Shown: positions 44,651-53,655, counted from the stretch's first letter. The stretch: DNA of 64,000 nt from an uncultured Collinsella sp. (GCA_900759565.1 CAAEVV010000051.1:57395-121394); one strand, 5' to 3'. The notes: a model not told the origin generated them from the letters alone. Program-made: numbers and translations.

Positions 44651-45343
44651 ATGTCGTATACGGTGACCGAGGCCACGGTCGTCTTTCCCGATAAGAAGGC
44701 GGCCTCCTCGTTCTCGAGCGGGTATGCGTCCAAAAAGCCTTGCGCACATATCGATTGTGAGCTTGAGGGCGGTTTTGAGCGGTCCATTTGGATTCCCGTG
44801 CGGGTCGCGCGCCTGTATGTCAAAAATCGCCCCGATCTGCCCTGCGATTGGGATAACTTTCGTGAGGCGGTGCAGCTCATCGAGCGTAAATGTGCGCTTA
44901 CCATGGTGACCGAGATGTTATCGCGCCGTGACCATGCGACGGGTGAGGTCTGTGACAAGCTGGCTCGCTACGGCTTTCACCAGCCCGCGATCGATTTCGC
45001 CGTCGAGCGCGCCACCGAGTATCACTTTTTAGACGAGAACCGCTTTTGCTCGTACTTTATCGAGGAGCGCAAGCGGCGCGGTTGGGGACAGCGCAAAATC
45101 GAGACCGAGCTCAAGCGCCGTCATGTCGTGCTCGATGACATTCCCGGTTATTCCGAGGATTATTTTGCCGTCGAAGACGATTTGGCGCGTGCGTCAGCCC
45201 TGCTCGCCAAGCGGCGTGTTCCAGAGACGCGCGGATTCGAAAAACTGGTTCGGTTTTTGATGGGCAAAGGCTTCTCGTATCACATCGCCGCCGATGCCGT
45301 TAAGGCACGTCTCGATGCCGAACGCGAGGAATGTGCGGTTTAG
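44651..45343 (+). CDS. recX: Regulatory protein RecX
   Basis: RecX limits RecA filament growth. The 230-residue protein has the three-helix repeats, with the clearest RecX block LSRRDHATGEVCDKLARYGF and the EERKRRGWGQRKIETELKRR motif. It lies just after recA, the usual place, and the two are probably one transcript. Confidence 0.9.
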   Translation: MSYTVTEATVVFPDKKAASSFSSGYASKKPCAHIDCELEGGFERSIWIPVRVARLYVKNRPDLPCDWDNFREAVQLIERKCALTMVTEMLSRRDHATGEVCDKLARYGFHQPAIDFAVERATEYHFLDENRFCSYFIEERKRRGWGQRKIETELKRRHVVLDDIPGYSEDYFAVEDDLARASALLAKRRVPETRGFEKLVRFLMGKGFSYHIAADAVKARLDAEREECAV

Positions 45344-45358
45344 GCGTATGCGTTTTGT

Positions 45359-45407
45359 GGCCCTGCCGTTCACCGCGTTTTAGCCGCCGTGCCGGGGCCA
45401 TTTATTT
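45359..45407 (+). terminator. Terminator after recX
   Basis: TGGCCC and GGGGCCA with an inner GCCG/CGGC-like extension are followed by TTTATTT. The tail overlaps the -35 of the rny promoter. Confidence 0.65.
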
Positions 45408-45434
45408 GACAGTTGTTGTGGTTCAACGTACGAT
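45406..45434 (+). promoter_or_regulatory. Sigma70-type promoter of rny
   Basis: TTGACA (45406-45411) and TACGAT (45429-45434) are 17 bases apart. The mRNA would have a leader of about 160 bases. Confidence 0.75.
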
Positions 45435-45539
45435 AAACACTGTCATTTGCTTTGTGATATGTGCTCATCTGTGATGAGTTTGTTTATATGTTTATCTGTA
45501 TCCGACCCGCATAAGCTGCGCCCATATTACTCAAATGTC

Positions 45540-45573
45540 GCGAGCCGTTCGTAAGGACGGTTCGCTTTGTTGT
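45540..45573 (+). promoter_or_regulatory. Attenuator-like hairpin in the rny leader
   Basis: GCGAGCCGTTC pairs with GGACGGTTCGC (11 bp, including G-U pairs) around GTAA and is followed by TTTGTTG. It lies 28 bases before the rny start codon, downstream of the promoter, and could be an incomplete terminator or an RNase Y cleavage site used for feedback. Confidence 0.5.
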
Positions 45574-45600
45574 GTAACGAATCCATAAAAAGGAGTGAGC

Positions 45601-47151
45601 ATGCCTATCATCGCAGCGCTCGTTGGTATCGTTTTGGGTGCCATCGCCGCCATTGCCTACATGCGCACCGCCAAGCAGGGTAGTCTTCACGAGGCCGACG
45701 AAAAGATCCAGTCGGCACATGCACAGGCTGAGTCCCTGATCGGCGATGCAAAGCGTCAGGCCGAGACCCTCAAAAAAGAGGCTCTGCTCGAGGCTAAAGA
45801 GGAGATCATCAAGAACAAGCAGGCCGCCGAGGCCGAGGACAAGCAGCGTAAGAGCGAGATTCGTACGCTCGAGAACCGCGTGATGCAGCGCGAGGAATCC
45901 CTTGATCGCCGCAACGACGCTCTCGACAAGCGCGAGCATCAGCTGTCCAGCCAGGCCGGTCAGGTCGAGAAGCGCTCCCGCGAGCTCGAGGAGCTCTGCG
46001 CAAAGCAGACCTCCGAGCTCGAGCGCATCGCCGACCTTACCCGCGAGGACGCCCACAAGGAGCTCCTCGATAAGGTTCGCGGCGAGGTCACCCACGAGGC
46101 TGCCACGATCATTCGCGAGTCTGAGCAGCAGGTTCGCGCCGAGTGCCACAAGACCGCCCAGGAGATTCTGTCCCTGGCGATTCAGCGCTGCGCTGCCGAC
46201 CACACTGCCGAGGTCACCGTTACCTCCGTGCACATTCCCTCTGATGATCTCAAGGGCCGTATCATCGGTCGTGAGGGTCGCAACATCCGGACCTTCGAGC
46301 AGGTTTCCGGCGTCAACCTCGTGATCGACGACACGCCCGAGACCGTCGTTCTTTCGAGCTTCGACCCGGTCCGTCGCGAGACCGCCCGTGTCGCCCTCGA
46401 GAACCTCATCGCCGACGGCCGCATTCACCCCGCCCGCATTGAGGAGATGTATCACAAGGCTGCCGACCTGGTTCAGCAGCGCGTGCGCGAGGCTGGCGAG
46501 CAGGCTGCCTTTGATACCGGTATCCACGACCTGCACCCCGAGATCGTCAAGACCCTTGGTGCCCTGCGCTACCGTACCTCGTTTGGTCAGAATGTGCTTC
46601 AGCACTCCCTCGAGGTCTCTGATCTGTGCGGCGTGATGGCTTCCGAGCTTGGCCTGGACGTTGTGACCGCTAAGCGCGCCGGCCTGCTGCACGACCTGGG
46701 CAAGGCAATCGACCACGACGTCGAGGGCCCGCATGCCGTCATCGGCGCCGAGCTTGCCCGCCGTTATGGCGAGAAGCCCGTTATCGTTCACGCTATCGAG
46801 GCTCACCATGCCGATGTCGACCCCAACACGGTGCTCGATGTCCTGGTACAGGCCGCCGATGCCGTCTCCGCCTCTCGCCCCGGTGCCCGTCGCGAGTCTG
46901 CCGAGAACTACATCAAGCGTCTTGAGAAGCTCGAGGAGATCGCCAACTCCCATGAAGGCGTCGAGCGTACCTATGCCATGCAGGCTGGTCGCGAGGTCCA
47001 CGTCATGGTTCAGCCGGACAAGATCTCCGATGCCCAGTCCACGGTCCTGGCTCACGATATCGCCCATCAGATCGAGGAAGAGATGGAGTATCCCGGTCAG
47101 GTGCGCGTCGTCGTGATTCGCGAGAGCCGCGCTGTCGATATCGCTAAATAA
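45601..47151 (+). CDS. rny: Ribonuclease Y
   Basis: RNase Y is a membrane-anchored endoribonuclease that starts mRNA decay. The 516-residue protein has an N-terminal membrane helix (IIAALVGIVLGAIAAIAYM), a long coiled coil (residues about 30-195), a KH domain (IIGREGRNIRTFEQVSGVNL) and an HD domain (LLHDLGKAIDHDVEG). The ATG at 45601 follows AAAAAGGAG; a GTG two codons earlier is less likely. Confidence 0.96.
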   Translation: MPIIAALVGIVLGAIAAIAYMRTAKQGSLHEADEKIQSAHAQAESLIGDAKRQAETLKKEALLEAKEEIIKNKQAAEAEDKQRKSEIRTLENRVMQREESLDRRNDALDKREHQLSSQAGQVEKRSRELEELCAKQTSELERIADLTREDAHKELLDKVRGEVTHEAATIIRESEQQVRAECHKTAQEILSLAIQRCAADHTAEVTVTSVHIPSDDLKGRIIGREGRNIRTFEQVSGVNLVIDDTPETVVLSSFDPVRRETARVALENLIADGRIHPARIEEMYHKAADLVQQRVREAGEQAAFDTGIHDLHPEIVKTLGALRYRTSFGQNVLQHSLEVSDLCGVMASELGLDVVTAKRAGLLHDLGKAIDHDVEGPHAVIGAELARRYGEKPVIVHAIEAHHADVDPNTVLDVLVQAADAVSASRPGARRESAENYIKRLEKLEEIANSHEGVERTYAMQAGREVHVMVQPDKISDAQSTVLAHDIAHQIEEEMEYPGQVRVVVIRESRAVDIAK

Positions 47152-47152
47152 C

Positions 47153-48238
47153 ATGAGCGACGCGAACGAGCTCATCTCATTTATCGCGTCGATGTCGGGG
47201 GAGGGCAACCTTCGCGTCGAGGAGAACCTTGGCGAGGGGTATGTCCGCCTCCGCGTTTCGGAGGCCGAGCGGCGCCAGGCAAAACACGACATTCAGCATG
47301 TCGAGGATATCGTCATCGAAATGCTCCGTAATGCTCGCGATGCTGGCGCCGACAAAGTCTATCTCGCTACGACCAAGGAAGATGGCGTCCGCACGCTTGT
47401 CTTTCTGGATAATGGTTCGGGCGTTCCGCAGGATATGCAAGAGCGAATCTTCGATGCCCGCGTTACCTCCAAGCTCGAGAGCATGAAGATGGACCGTTGG
47501 GGCGTTCACGGTCGTGGCATGGCATTGTTTTCGATCAAGCAGAACACCGACGAGGCCCGTGTGGTCACGTCTGGTGTCGACCTTGGCTCGGCCTTTAAGG
47601 TGAGCGTTGCGGCCGACCGCCTCAGTGAGCGTGCCGATCAGTCCAGCTGGCCCCAGGCCGTCAAGGATGAGGACGGACGTTATGTCTGTGCTCGCGGTCC
47701 GCATAATATTATTCGCGCTGCTTGTGAGTTTGCGCTCGAGGAGTTGCGTGGTTGCGATGTCTATCTTGGTTCTCCGTCTGAGATTGCCGCGACCCTTTAT
47801 GCTCAGGCGTCAAGTAGGCTCGATACGTCTCGTCTCCTGTTTATTGACGACGAGAGCGAGCTTCCGGTTGTCGATCGTTTAGGCCTTGCCTCCGATGCCG
47901 AGGACTTTATCCGTATCTGCTCGGGTTTGGGTCTTGCGATGTCCGAGCGCACGGCACATCGCATTTTGGCAGGGCAGATTAAGCCCGTTCGCGGTGTGAC
48001 CGCGCGTCTGCTGCGCGAGCGTGATTCGTCCTCGCATGCGCCGGCTCCTGTCGATCTCGCGAAGGATCGTCGCGGGCTACGTATTGCCAAGGATGACATG
48101 GCACAGTTTTCGCGTGCTGTGGAGCGGGACTTCAATGACCTTGCCGCCCGGTACTATCTCAACCTTTGCGGCGACCCAAAGATTCGTGTTTCGCGTGATC
48201 GAATCACTGTGACGTTCGATCTTGCCAAAGAGGAATAG
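47153..48238 (+). CDS. GHKL-type ATPase of unknown function
   Basis: The 361-residue protein has a Bergerat ATP-binding fold: N box DIVIEMLRNARDAGADKVYL (near residue 50), G1 box FLDNGSGVP and G2 box WGVHGRGMALFS. No phosphoacceptor His, kinase dimerisation helix, MutL or gyrase transducer domain is apparent in the other 200 residues, so it is not an ordinary sensor kinase. The gene starts one base after the rny stop, implying coupled expression, and spoVS follows. In Bacillus the phosphodiesterase gene ymdB occupies this position. The function is unknown. Confidence 0.75.
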   Translation: MSDANELISFIASMSGEGNLRVEENLGEGYVRLRVSEAERRQAKHDIQHVEDIVIEMLRNARDAGADKVYLATTKEDGVRTLVFLDNGSGVPQDMQERIFDARVTSKLESMKMDRWGVHGRGMALFSIKQNTDEARVVTSGVDLGSAFKVSVAADRLSERADQSSWPQAVKDEDGRYVCARGPHNIIRAACEFALEELRGCDVYLGSPSEIAATLYAQASSRLDTSRLLFIDDESELPVVDRLGLASDAEDFIRICSGLGLAMSERTAHRILAGQIKPVRGVTARLLRERDSSSHAPAPVDLAKDRRGLRIAKDDMAQFSRAVERDFNDLAARYYLNLCGDPKIRVSRDRITVTFDLAKEE

Positions 48239-48312
48239 CATCTTTACCGTGTCCTCTCGGTACGATACAGTTATTGCAGTTAAAACGTACTTTTAAACGC
48301 AGGAGTTTCTTC

Positions 48313-48630
48313 ATGGATTGCCTGAAGGTATCAAGCAAATCATCGCCCGCGTCCGTTGCCGGCGCCATCGCCGGCATGGTCAAGGATGGTGTACCCGTCA
48401 ACATCCAGTGTGTCGGTGCCGGTGCTGTCAACCAGGCCATTAAGGCCGTGGCTATCGCGCGCGGTTTTTTGATTCCAACCGGTTTTGATATTTCCTGTGC
48501 GCCCGTGTTCTCCGACATCCTCATTAACGGGGAGTCGCGCACGGCTATCCGCCTTTCTATCTACGTTCACCAGATCAATCGAGCCGCTATGGATAACGTC
48601 GTCATGGATGATGTTAAGCCTGTGGCATAG
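48313..48630 (+). CDS. spoVS: Stage V sporulation protein S homologue
   Basis: The 105-residue Alba-like protein (MDCLKVSSKSSPASVAGAIAGM... AIARGFLIPTGFDISCAPVF) matches SpoVS over its full length, with about 20 extra C-terminal residues. Known members affect sporulation in Bacillus, but this lineage is not known to form spores, so another role (nucleic acid binding) is likely. The ATG at 48313 follows AGGAG; TACGAT at 48261 may be its own -10. Confidence 0.92.
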   Translation: MDCLKVSSKSSPASVAGAIAGMVKDGVPVNIQCVGAGAVNQAIKAVAIARGFLIPTGFDISCAPVFSDILINGESRTAIRLSIYVHQINRAAMDNVVMDDVKPVA

Positions 48631-48673
48631 CTTCTGCTTGCCTCGATTCGCCTCCCTTCCATCGTTAGGACTT

Positions 48674-50050
48674 ATGCACATGGACCAGCGTTCCGTACGC
48701 GATATTCTTGCCGGTAAAACCTACTTTATCCGCACCTTTGGCTGCCAGATGAATCAGCACGATTCCGAGCGCGTGAGCGGTCTGCTTGATTCGTATGGCT
48801 GTCTCATGGCACTCGATCCCGAGCATGCCGATATCGTTGTCTTCATGACATGCTGCGTGCGCGAAGCCGCCGATACTCGCCTGTACGGTCAGTGCAATTC
48901 CTGCAAAAGCCTGCCGCCTTCGCCTTCGGGCAAGCGTGTGGTTGCCGTGGGCGGCTGCATTGCGCAGCGTGATGGCGAGGGCCTGCTCACCAACGTCGAT
49001 AACGTCAATGTCATCTTTGGCACGCATTCTATCGCACATGTGGCCGAGCTCATTGCCGAGGCGTTCCTTGACGGCAAGCGTCATATCCGCACCAATGAGC
49101 ATGAGGATACGGATGCCATGAGCATGCCGTGGCATCGCGAGACCCAGTATCACGCCTGGGTGCCCATCATGACGGGCTGCAATAATTTCTGCACCTATTG
49201 CATCGTGCCGTACGTGCGCGGTCGCGAAAAGAGCCGCCCCTTCGAGGAGATTGTCGACGAGGTAACCGGTTTGGTGCGTCAGGGCGTGCGTGAGATTACG
49301 CTGCTGGGCCAAAACGTTAACTCATATGGTCGCGATCTGTTTGGCAAGCCGCGTTTTGCCGATTTGCTGCGTGCCGTGGGCGATACGGGTGTGGAGCGCA
49401 TCTTCTTTACGTCTTCGCATCCCAAGGATCTGCTGCCCGAGACCATCGACGCCATGGCCGAGACGCCTGCTGTTATGCCGCAGCTGCACCTGGCCGTCCA
49501 GTCAGGTTCGACGCGCATTCTCAAGGAAATGAATCGCCGTTATACACGCGAGGACTATCTGGGCCTGGTCGATCGCATTCGCAACCGGATGCCCGATATC
49601 GCGCTCTCGACCGACATCATCGTTGGCTTCCCGGGCGAGACTGAAGAAGACTTTGAGCAGACGCTCTCACTTGCCGAGACGGTCCGCTATGCCCAGGCCT
49701 ATACCTTCATCTATTCCAAGCGCGCCGGTACCCCGGCCGCAGAGATTGACGATCCTACGCCGCATGAGGTTATTCTCGAGCGTTTCAACCGCCTGGTTAA
49801 GGTTATCGAGACTACGGCACACGAGTATAACCAGGGTGAGCTTCATACTGTGGTGCCGGCGCTCATTGAGGGAACGAGTAAAAAGAACGACGCGGTCCTG
49901 CTGGGCAAGAGTCCCAAGAATCAGACCGTGCATGCGCCTATCCCCGAGGGTTACAGCATCGATCAGCTTGTTGGCAAGATCGTTGATGTTGATGTTGACG
50001 TTGCCAAGACCTGGTATTTGTCCGGCTCCGTTGTGGGCGAGCCGCGCTAA
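48674..50050 (+). CDS. miaB: tRNA-2-methylthio-N6-dimethylallyladenosine synthase
   Basis: MiaB methylthiolates i6A37 in tRNA. The 458-residue protein has FGCQMNQHDSERV, MTCCVREAAD, GGCIAQRDG, the radical SAM motif CNNFCTYCIVPYVRGREKSR and a C-terminal TRAM domain. The start is ATG at 48674 or two codons later at 48680. It overlaps miaA by one base, which makes its substrate modification. Confidence 0.94.
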   Translation: MHMDQRSVRDILAGKTYFIRTFGCQMNQHDSERVSGLLDSYGCLMALDPEHADIVVFMTCCVREAADTRLYGQCNSCKSLPPSPSGKRVVAVGGCIAQRDGEGLLTNVDNVNVIFGTHSIAHVAELIAEAFLDGKRHIRTNEHEDTDAMSMPWHRETQYHAWVPIMTGCNNFCTYCIVPYVRGREKSRPFEEIVDEVTGLVRQGVREITLLGQNVNSYGRDLFGKPRFADLLRAVGDTGVERIFFTSSHPKDLLPETIDAMAETPAVMPQLHLAVQSGSTRILKEMNRRYTREDYLGLVDRIRNRMPDIALSTDIIVGFPGETEEDFEQTLSLAETVRYAQAYTFIYSKRAGTPAAEIDDPTPHEVILERFNRLVKVIETTAHEYNQGELHTVVPALIEGTSKKNDAVLLGKSPKNQTVHAPIPEGYSIDQLVGKIVDVDVDVAKTWYLSGSVVGEPR

Positions 50051-50988
50051 TGGTTTCTCCCAGGGCAGGACTTTCCGCCGTTGCGATCGTCGGTCCGACG
50101 GCGGTTGGTAAGAGTGATGTTGCCGACCGTTTGGCAGCTCGTCTTTCGTCCGAAGTGCTGTCGTGCGATGCGATGCAAATCTATCGCGGCATGGACATCG
50201 GTACCGCAAAGATGGCGCCCGATGAGTGTACGGCGCCGCTGCGTCTCGTCGACATTGTAGAGCCGGGTGTGGCATATTCTGCTGCGCTTTATCAGGCTGA
50301 CGCTCGCGCGCATGTTGAGCGCTTGCTGGGCGAGGGCCGCCTACCGGTGTTTTGCGGGGGTACAGGCTTGTATCTCAAGGCTGCTCTCGATGAGATGGAC
50401 TTTCCCTCGGGTGAACTTGAGGACGATCGCCGTGCGGGCTATCAGGAGCTTGCCGAACGTATTGGCGTGGAAGAACTGCATGCCCTGCTTGCCGAGCGCG
50501 ACCCAGAATCGGCTGCTGTTATTCATCCCCATAACGTGCGCCGTGTGATTCGTGCGCTCGAGATGCATGATGATGGTCTCTCCTATGCACAGCAAAAAAG
50601 TCAGTTTAGTGTTCCGCGCGAGCATTATCATGCTCTATGGTTTGGTCTGACGCGTAATCGCGAGGTGCTCTACGAGCGCATTAACCTGCGTGTCGATCTG
50701 ATGTTTGAGCAGGGTCTTGTCGATGAGGTCCGCGGTCTTATGGACCAGGGGCTGGAAGATGCCCTGACGTCGATGCAGGCAATTGGCTATAAAGAGATCA
50801 TCGATGCTTTCAATGGTGTGATGAGCATGGACGAGGCTCGCGAACTCATTAAGATGCGTTCGCGTCGCTATGCCAAACGTCAGCTTTCGTGGTTTAAACG
50901 CGATGACCGTATCGTGTGGTTTGATATGGATGAATTTACGATCGATGAGGTCGTTGAGGATATCCTGCATCGTATTGAGGCTGCCTAA
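50050..50988 (+). CDS. miaA: tRNA dimethylallyltransferase
   Basis: MiaA puts the dimethylallyl group on A37 before MiaB acts. The 312-residue protein has the P-loop IVGPTAVGKSDVA, SCDAMQIYRGMDIGTAK and the FCGGTGLYLKA segment. It overlaps miaB (TAATGG) and hflX by one base each, so the three are translationally coupled. Confidence 0.94.
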   Translation: MVSPRAGLSAVAIVGPTAVGKSDVADRLAARLSSEVLSCDAMQIYRGMDIGTAKMAPDECTAPLRLVDIVEPGVAYSAALYQADARAHVERLLGEGRLPVFCGGTGLYLKAALDEMDFPSGELEDDRRAGYQELAERIGVEELHALLAERDPESAAVIHPHNVRRVIRALEMHDDGLSYAQQKSQFSVPREHYHALWFGLTRNREVLYERINLRVDLMFEQGLVDEVRGLMDQGLEDALTSMQAIGYKEIIDAFNGVMSMDEARELIKMRSRRYAKRQLSWFKRDDRIVWFDMDEFTIDEVVEDILHRIEAA

Positions 50989-52277
50989 TGGCCCGTTTCC
51001 CCCTTGTTTCCACGTCACCCGAGCCCGAGCGTGCCATATTAGTTGGTGTTGAGTGGCGCGACAATGCGTGGCCGCTCGATCGTTCGCTTGACGAGCTTGA
51101 GCGCCTGGCCCATACGGCTGGCGCTCAATGCGTGGCGCGTTTGTCACAGCGTCTGGTTAAGCCGTATCCAAAATCGTTTATCGGCTCCGGTAAGGTTGAG
51201 GAGCTGTGCGGCCTGGTGCATCGCATGGATGCCGATGTTGTTATCTTTGACGACGACCTGACGCCCTCGCAGCAATCCTATTTGGAGAAAGCCGTGGGCG
51301 AGCCGGTAAAGATTATCGATCGCACAGCACTGATCCTGGATATCTTTGGCTTGCATGCTCAGACGCGTGAGGGACGCCTACAGGTACAGCTGGCACAGCT
51401 TCAATATCTGTTGCCTCGTCTGCGCGGTATGTGGAGCCATCTTGCCAAGGAGCAGACGCGCGGCGGCATCGGTTCGCGCTTTGGCCAGGGTGAAAGCCAG
51501 CTCGAGGTTGACCGTCGCCTCATTCGTAATAAGATCGCTGCGCTTCGTCGTGAGCTCAAGCAGGTTGAACAGCGTCGCGATGTTCAATCCAAGAGCCGCA
51601 TTGAGTCACCGGCGTTTCGCGTCGCGTTAGCCGGTTATACCAATGCCGGTAAATCGACGTTGCTCAATCGTCTGACCGGCTCTACGGTACTTTCTCAGGA
51701 CAAGCTGTTTGCTACGCTCGACCCGACGACGCGTTCGTATCGCCTGCCCGGCGGTCGCGGCATGACGATTACCGATACCGTCGGCTTTATTCAAAAGCTA
51801 CCGCATGGTCTCGTTGATGCTTTTAAGTCCACGCTGTCTGAGGTTCTTGGTGCCGATCTGATCCTTAAAGTTGTGGATGCCTCTGACGAGGACTACGAGC
51901 GCCAGCTCGAGGCAGTCGATCGCGTTCTTGACGAGATCGGTGCCGGCGAGCGTTTGACGCTTACGGTGTTCAATAAAATCGATCTTCTCGATAGCGTTGA
52001 TCGATTGAGTTTCCGTCGTCGCTATCCCGAGGCCGTGCTGTTCTCGGCCCAGACGGGCGAGGGACTCGACGATCTCGTCGACCGTATTGCTCGTGAGGCG
52101 GCTGCCACTGATGTGTTGCTCTCCGCTGATATCCCGTATCGCGAGGGCGCCCTCATCACGCTGGTGCATGAACAGGGAACCCTTTTGCACGAGGAATATC
52201 TTGAGGGCGGCGTTCGTATTGTTGCGAAGCTGCCGGCTCGTATCGCGCCGCGGCTCAAGCGTTATCGCACCGAGTAG
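50988..52277 (+). CDS. hflX: Ribosome-associated GTPase HflX
   Basis: HflX splits stalled ribosomes under stress. The 429-residue protein has the N-terminal HflX domain (IDRTALILDIFGLHAQTREG, then RGGIGSRFGQGESQLEVDRR) and a GTPase domain with GYTNAGKSTLLNRL, DTVGFIQKLPH and NKIDLL. Its 3' end overlaps the convergent DUF1624 gene by 16 bases. Confidence 0.94.
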   Translation: MARFPLVSTSPEPERAILVGVEWRDNAWPLDRSLDELERLAHTAGAQCVARLSQRLVKPYPKSFIGSGKVEELCGLVHRMDADVVIFDDDLTPSQQSYLEKAVGEPVKIIDRTALILDIFGLHAQTREGRLQVQLAQLQYLLPRLRGMWSHLAKEQTRGGIGSRFGQGESQLEVDRRLIRNKIAALRRELKQVEQRRDVQSKSRIESPAFRVALAGYTNAGKSTLLNRLTGSTVLSQDKLFATLDPTTRSYRLPGGRGMTITDTVGFIQKLPHGLVDAFKSTLSEVLGADLILKVVDASDEDYERQLEAVDRVLDEIGAGERLTLTVFNKIDLLDSVDRLSFRRRYPEAVLFSAQTGEGLDDLVDRIAREAAATDVLLSADIPYREGALITLVHEQGTLLHEEYLEGGVRIVAKLPARIAPRLKRYRTE

Positions 52278-52966
52278 ACGAGCTCCAAAAAGCCCAGAAT
52301 AATGGGCTGGTGCAGTAGATAAAAGGGGAGTGCGTGACGTCCAAGGCTGGCGAGCGCCGGGATGGGATTGGCGTAGGCCCAGCTTGGGACGGTCTTATCG
52401 ATTCCCTGCGCTATGTGTGCGGCGAAGTATCCTGCAAGATACATAAAGAAAAACGGGATGATGGGGTAGTAATCACCTGAAACAAACCCAGGGCTCGGAA
52501 ATCCCAGCCACGCCAGGTAGGGGACAGGATAGATCGTTTTGGGGATACTCCAGGTGAGGGCGAACAACACAAGGCATAGGGACATGCCCCATCTCGCCGA
52601 TATCTTCTTAAGGACGGGATCGGTCAACGCCACGATGCCGGTACATGCGGCCATGCAGTAGATGATGCCAAAATTAACCGAATCGTCTACTGAGACAAGT
52701 GTTGTTGCCAACCAGACGACGAGTGCTGCTAAGGCGTATTTGGCGGCACGTTTGATATTGTTGCGCGAAAGGGTGCACATCCAACCCGCGATAAACAAAA
52801 ATACCCAGCTGATGCTGGCGCGCCAGATGTCTTGAAAGACAGTCTGGGTAAACCAGGGCATATCCCAGCCGTACAGGTAGGCGAGATCGTAGCAAGCGTG
52901 AAAACCTGCCATTGAAATCATCGTAAACCCGCGGACGGTATCAAAGATAGTGATGCGTTTTTGCAT
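52262..52966 (-). CDS. DUF1624 membrane protein (acyltransferase-like)
   Basis: The 234-residue protein has about seven membrane helices and starts RITIFDTVRGFTMISMAGFHACYDLAY, the pattern of DUF1624/HGSNAT-type membrane acyltransferases. The end reads LGRHALPFYLLHQPIILG, also typical. The substrate is unknown. Its start overlaps the lexA stop (TAATG), so it may be co-expressed with lexA during the SOS response. A terminator-like hairpin lies in its last codons. Confidence 0.8.
   Translation of the reverse strand: MQKRITIFDTVRGFTMISMAGFHACYDLAYLYGWDMPWFTQTVFQDIWRASISWVFLFIAGWMCTLSRNNIKRAAKYALAALVVWLATTLVSVDDSVNFGIIYCMAACTGIVALTDPVLKKISARWGMSLCLVLFALTWSIPKTIYPVPYLAWLGFPSPGFVSGDYYPIIPFFFMYLAGYFAAHIAQGIDKTVPSWAYANPIPALASLGRHALPFYLLHQPIILGFLELVYSVR
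52286..52308 (-). terminator. Terminator-like hairpin inside the DUF1624 gene end
   Basis: On the minus strand AGCCCA and TGGGCT pair around TTATTC, then TTTTT follows, all within the last dozen codons of the DUF1624 gene. The stem is only 6 bp, so it would be weak. Confidence 0.4.
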
Positions 52967-53610
52967 TACGAGAACCGGCGCATCAAGCCGACGACTTTGC
53001 CCAAGATAACGGGATTCGTTGCATAGATAGGCTCCATGGTGTCATTCTCAGGCTGCAGGCGTACGCGTCCCTGCTCCTTGTAGAACGTCTTGACGGTCGC
53101 TGAACCATCAATCATGGCCACGACAATTTCGCCGTTCATGGCACTCTTTTGCTCGCGGACGATGATGTAATCGCCATTGAAGATGCCGACATTGATCATT
53201 GAGCTCCCATGTACCTCAAGGATAAAGGAACCCTGATCAGTGGCGATTTCGGTCGGGATAGTAAAAGTGTCTTCGATATTCTGCTCGGCCAGAATGGGAA
53301 TCCCAGCCGCGACGCGACCAACAAGCGGTAGCGAGACCGTTCCGCGAGGTGCGGTGGGCTCGTCAGATTTAGAAATTGAGACCGAGGAACCGTCCTCGTT
53401 AAAGAGTTCCAGGGCGCGCGGTTTGGTGGCATCGCGCTTGAGTAGCCCGCGCGCCTCCAGGGCGGAGAGATGGGCGTGCACGGTGCTGGGGGAGGAAAGA
53501 CCCACGGCAGAAGCCATCTCGCGCACGCTGGGCGGATAACCCTTCTCCTGCTGATATTCCTTGATGAAGTCGTAAATTTGCTGCTGACGCTTGGAAATTT
53601 TGCGAGCCAT
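52966..53610 (-). CDS. lexA: SOS repressor LexA
   Basis: LexA represses DNA-damage genes and cleaves itself when RecA is active. The 214-residue protein has a winged helix (YPPSVREMASAVGLSSPSTVHAHLSALEARG), the Ala-Gly cleavage site in VGRVAAGIPI, the catalytic Ser in HGSSMINVGI and Lys in ATVKTF. The ATG at 53610 follows GAGAGGA; in-frame ATGs upstream would extend into the LexA boxes. Three such boxes lie just upstream, so it regulates itself. Confidence 0.96.
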   Translation of the reverse strand: MARKISKRQQQIYDFIKEYQQEKGYPPSVREMASAVGLSSPSTVHAHLSALEARGLLKRDATKPRALELFNEDGSSVSISKSDEPTAPRGTVSLPLVGRVAAGIPILAEQNIEDTFTIPTEIATDQGSFILEVHGSSMINVGIFNGDYIIVREQKSAMNGEIVVAMIDGSATVKTFYKEQGRVRLQPENDTMEPIYATNPVILGKVVGLMRRFS

Positions 53611-53633
53611 CAGGGCATCCTCTCTACCCATGT

Positions 53634-53647
53634 CAAACAAATGTTCG
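53634..53647. promoter_or_regulatory. LexA box 1
   Basis: CAAAC-AAAT-GTTCG, one mismatch to CGAAC-N4-GTTCG. It lies closest to lexA. Confidence 0.8.
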
Positions 53648-53655
53648 AATTTTGC

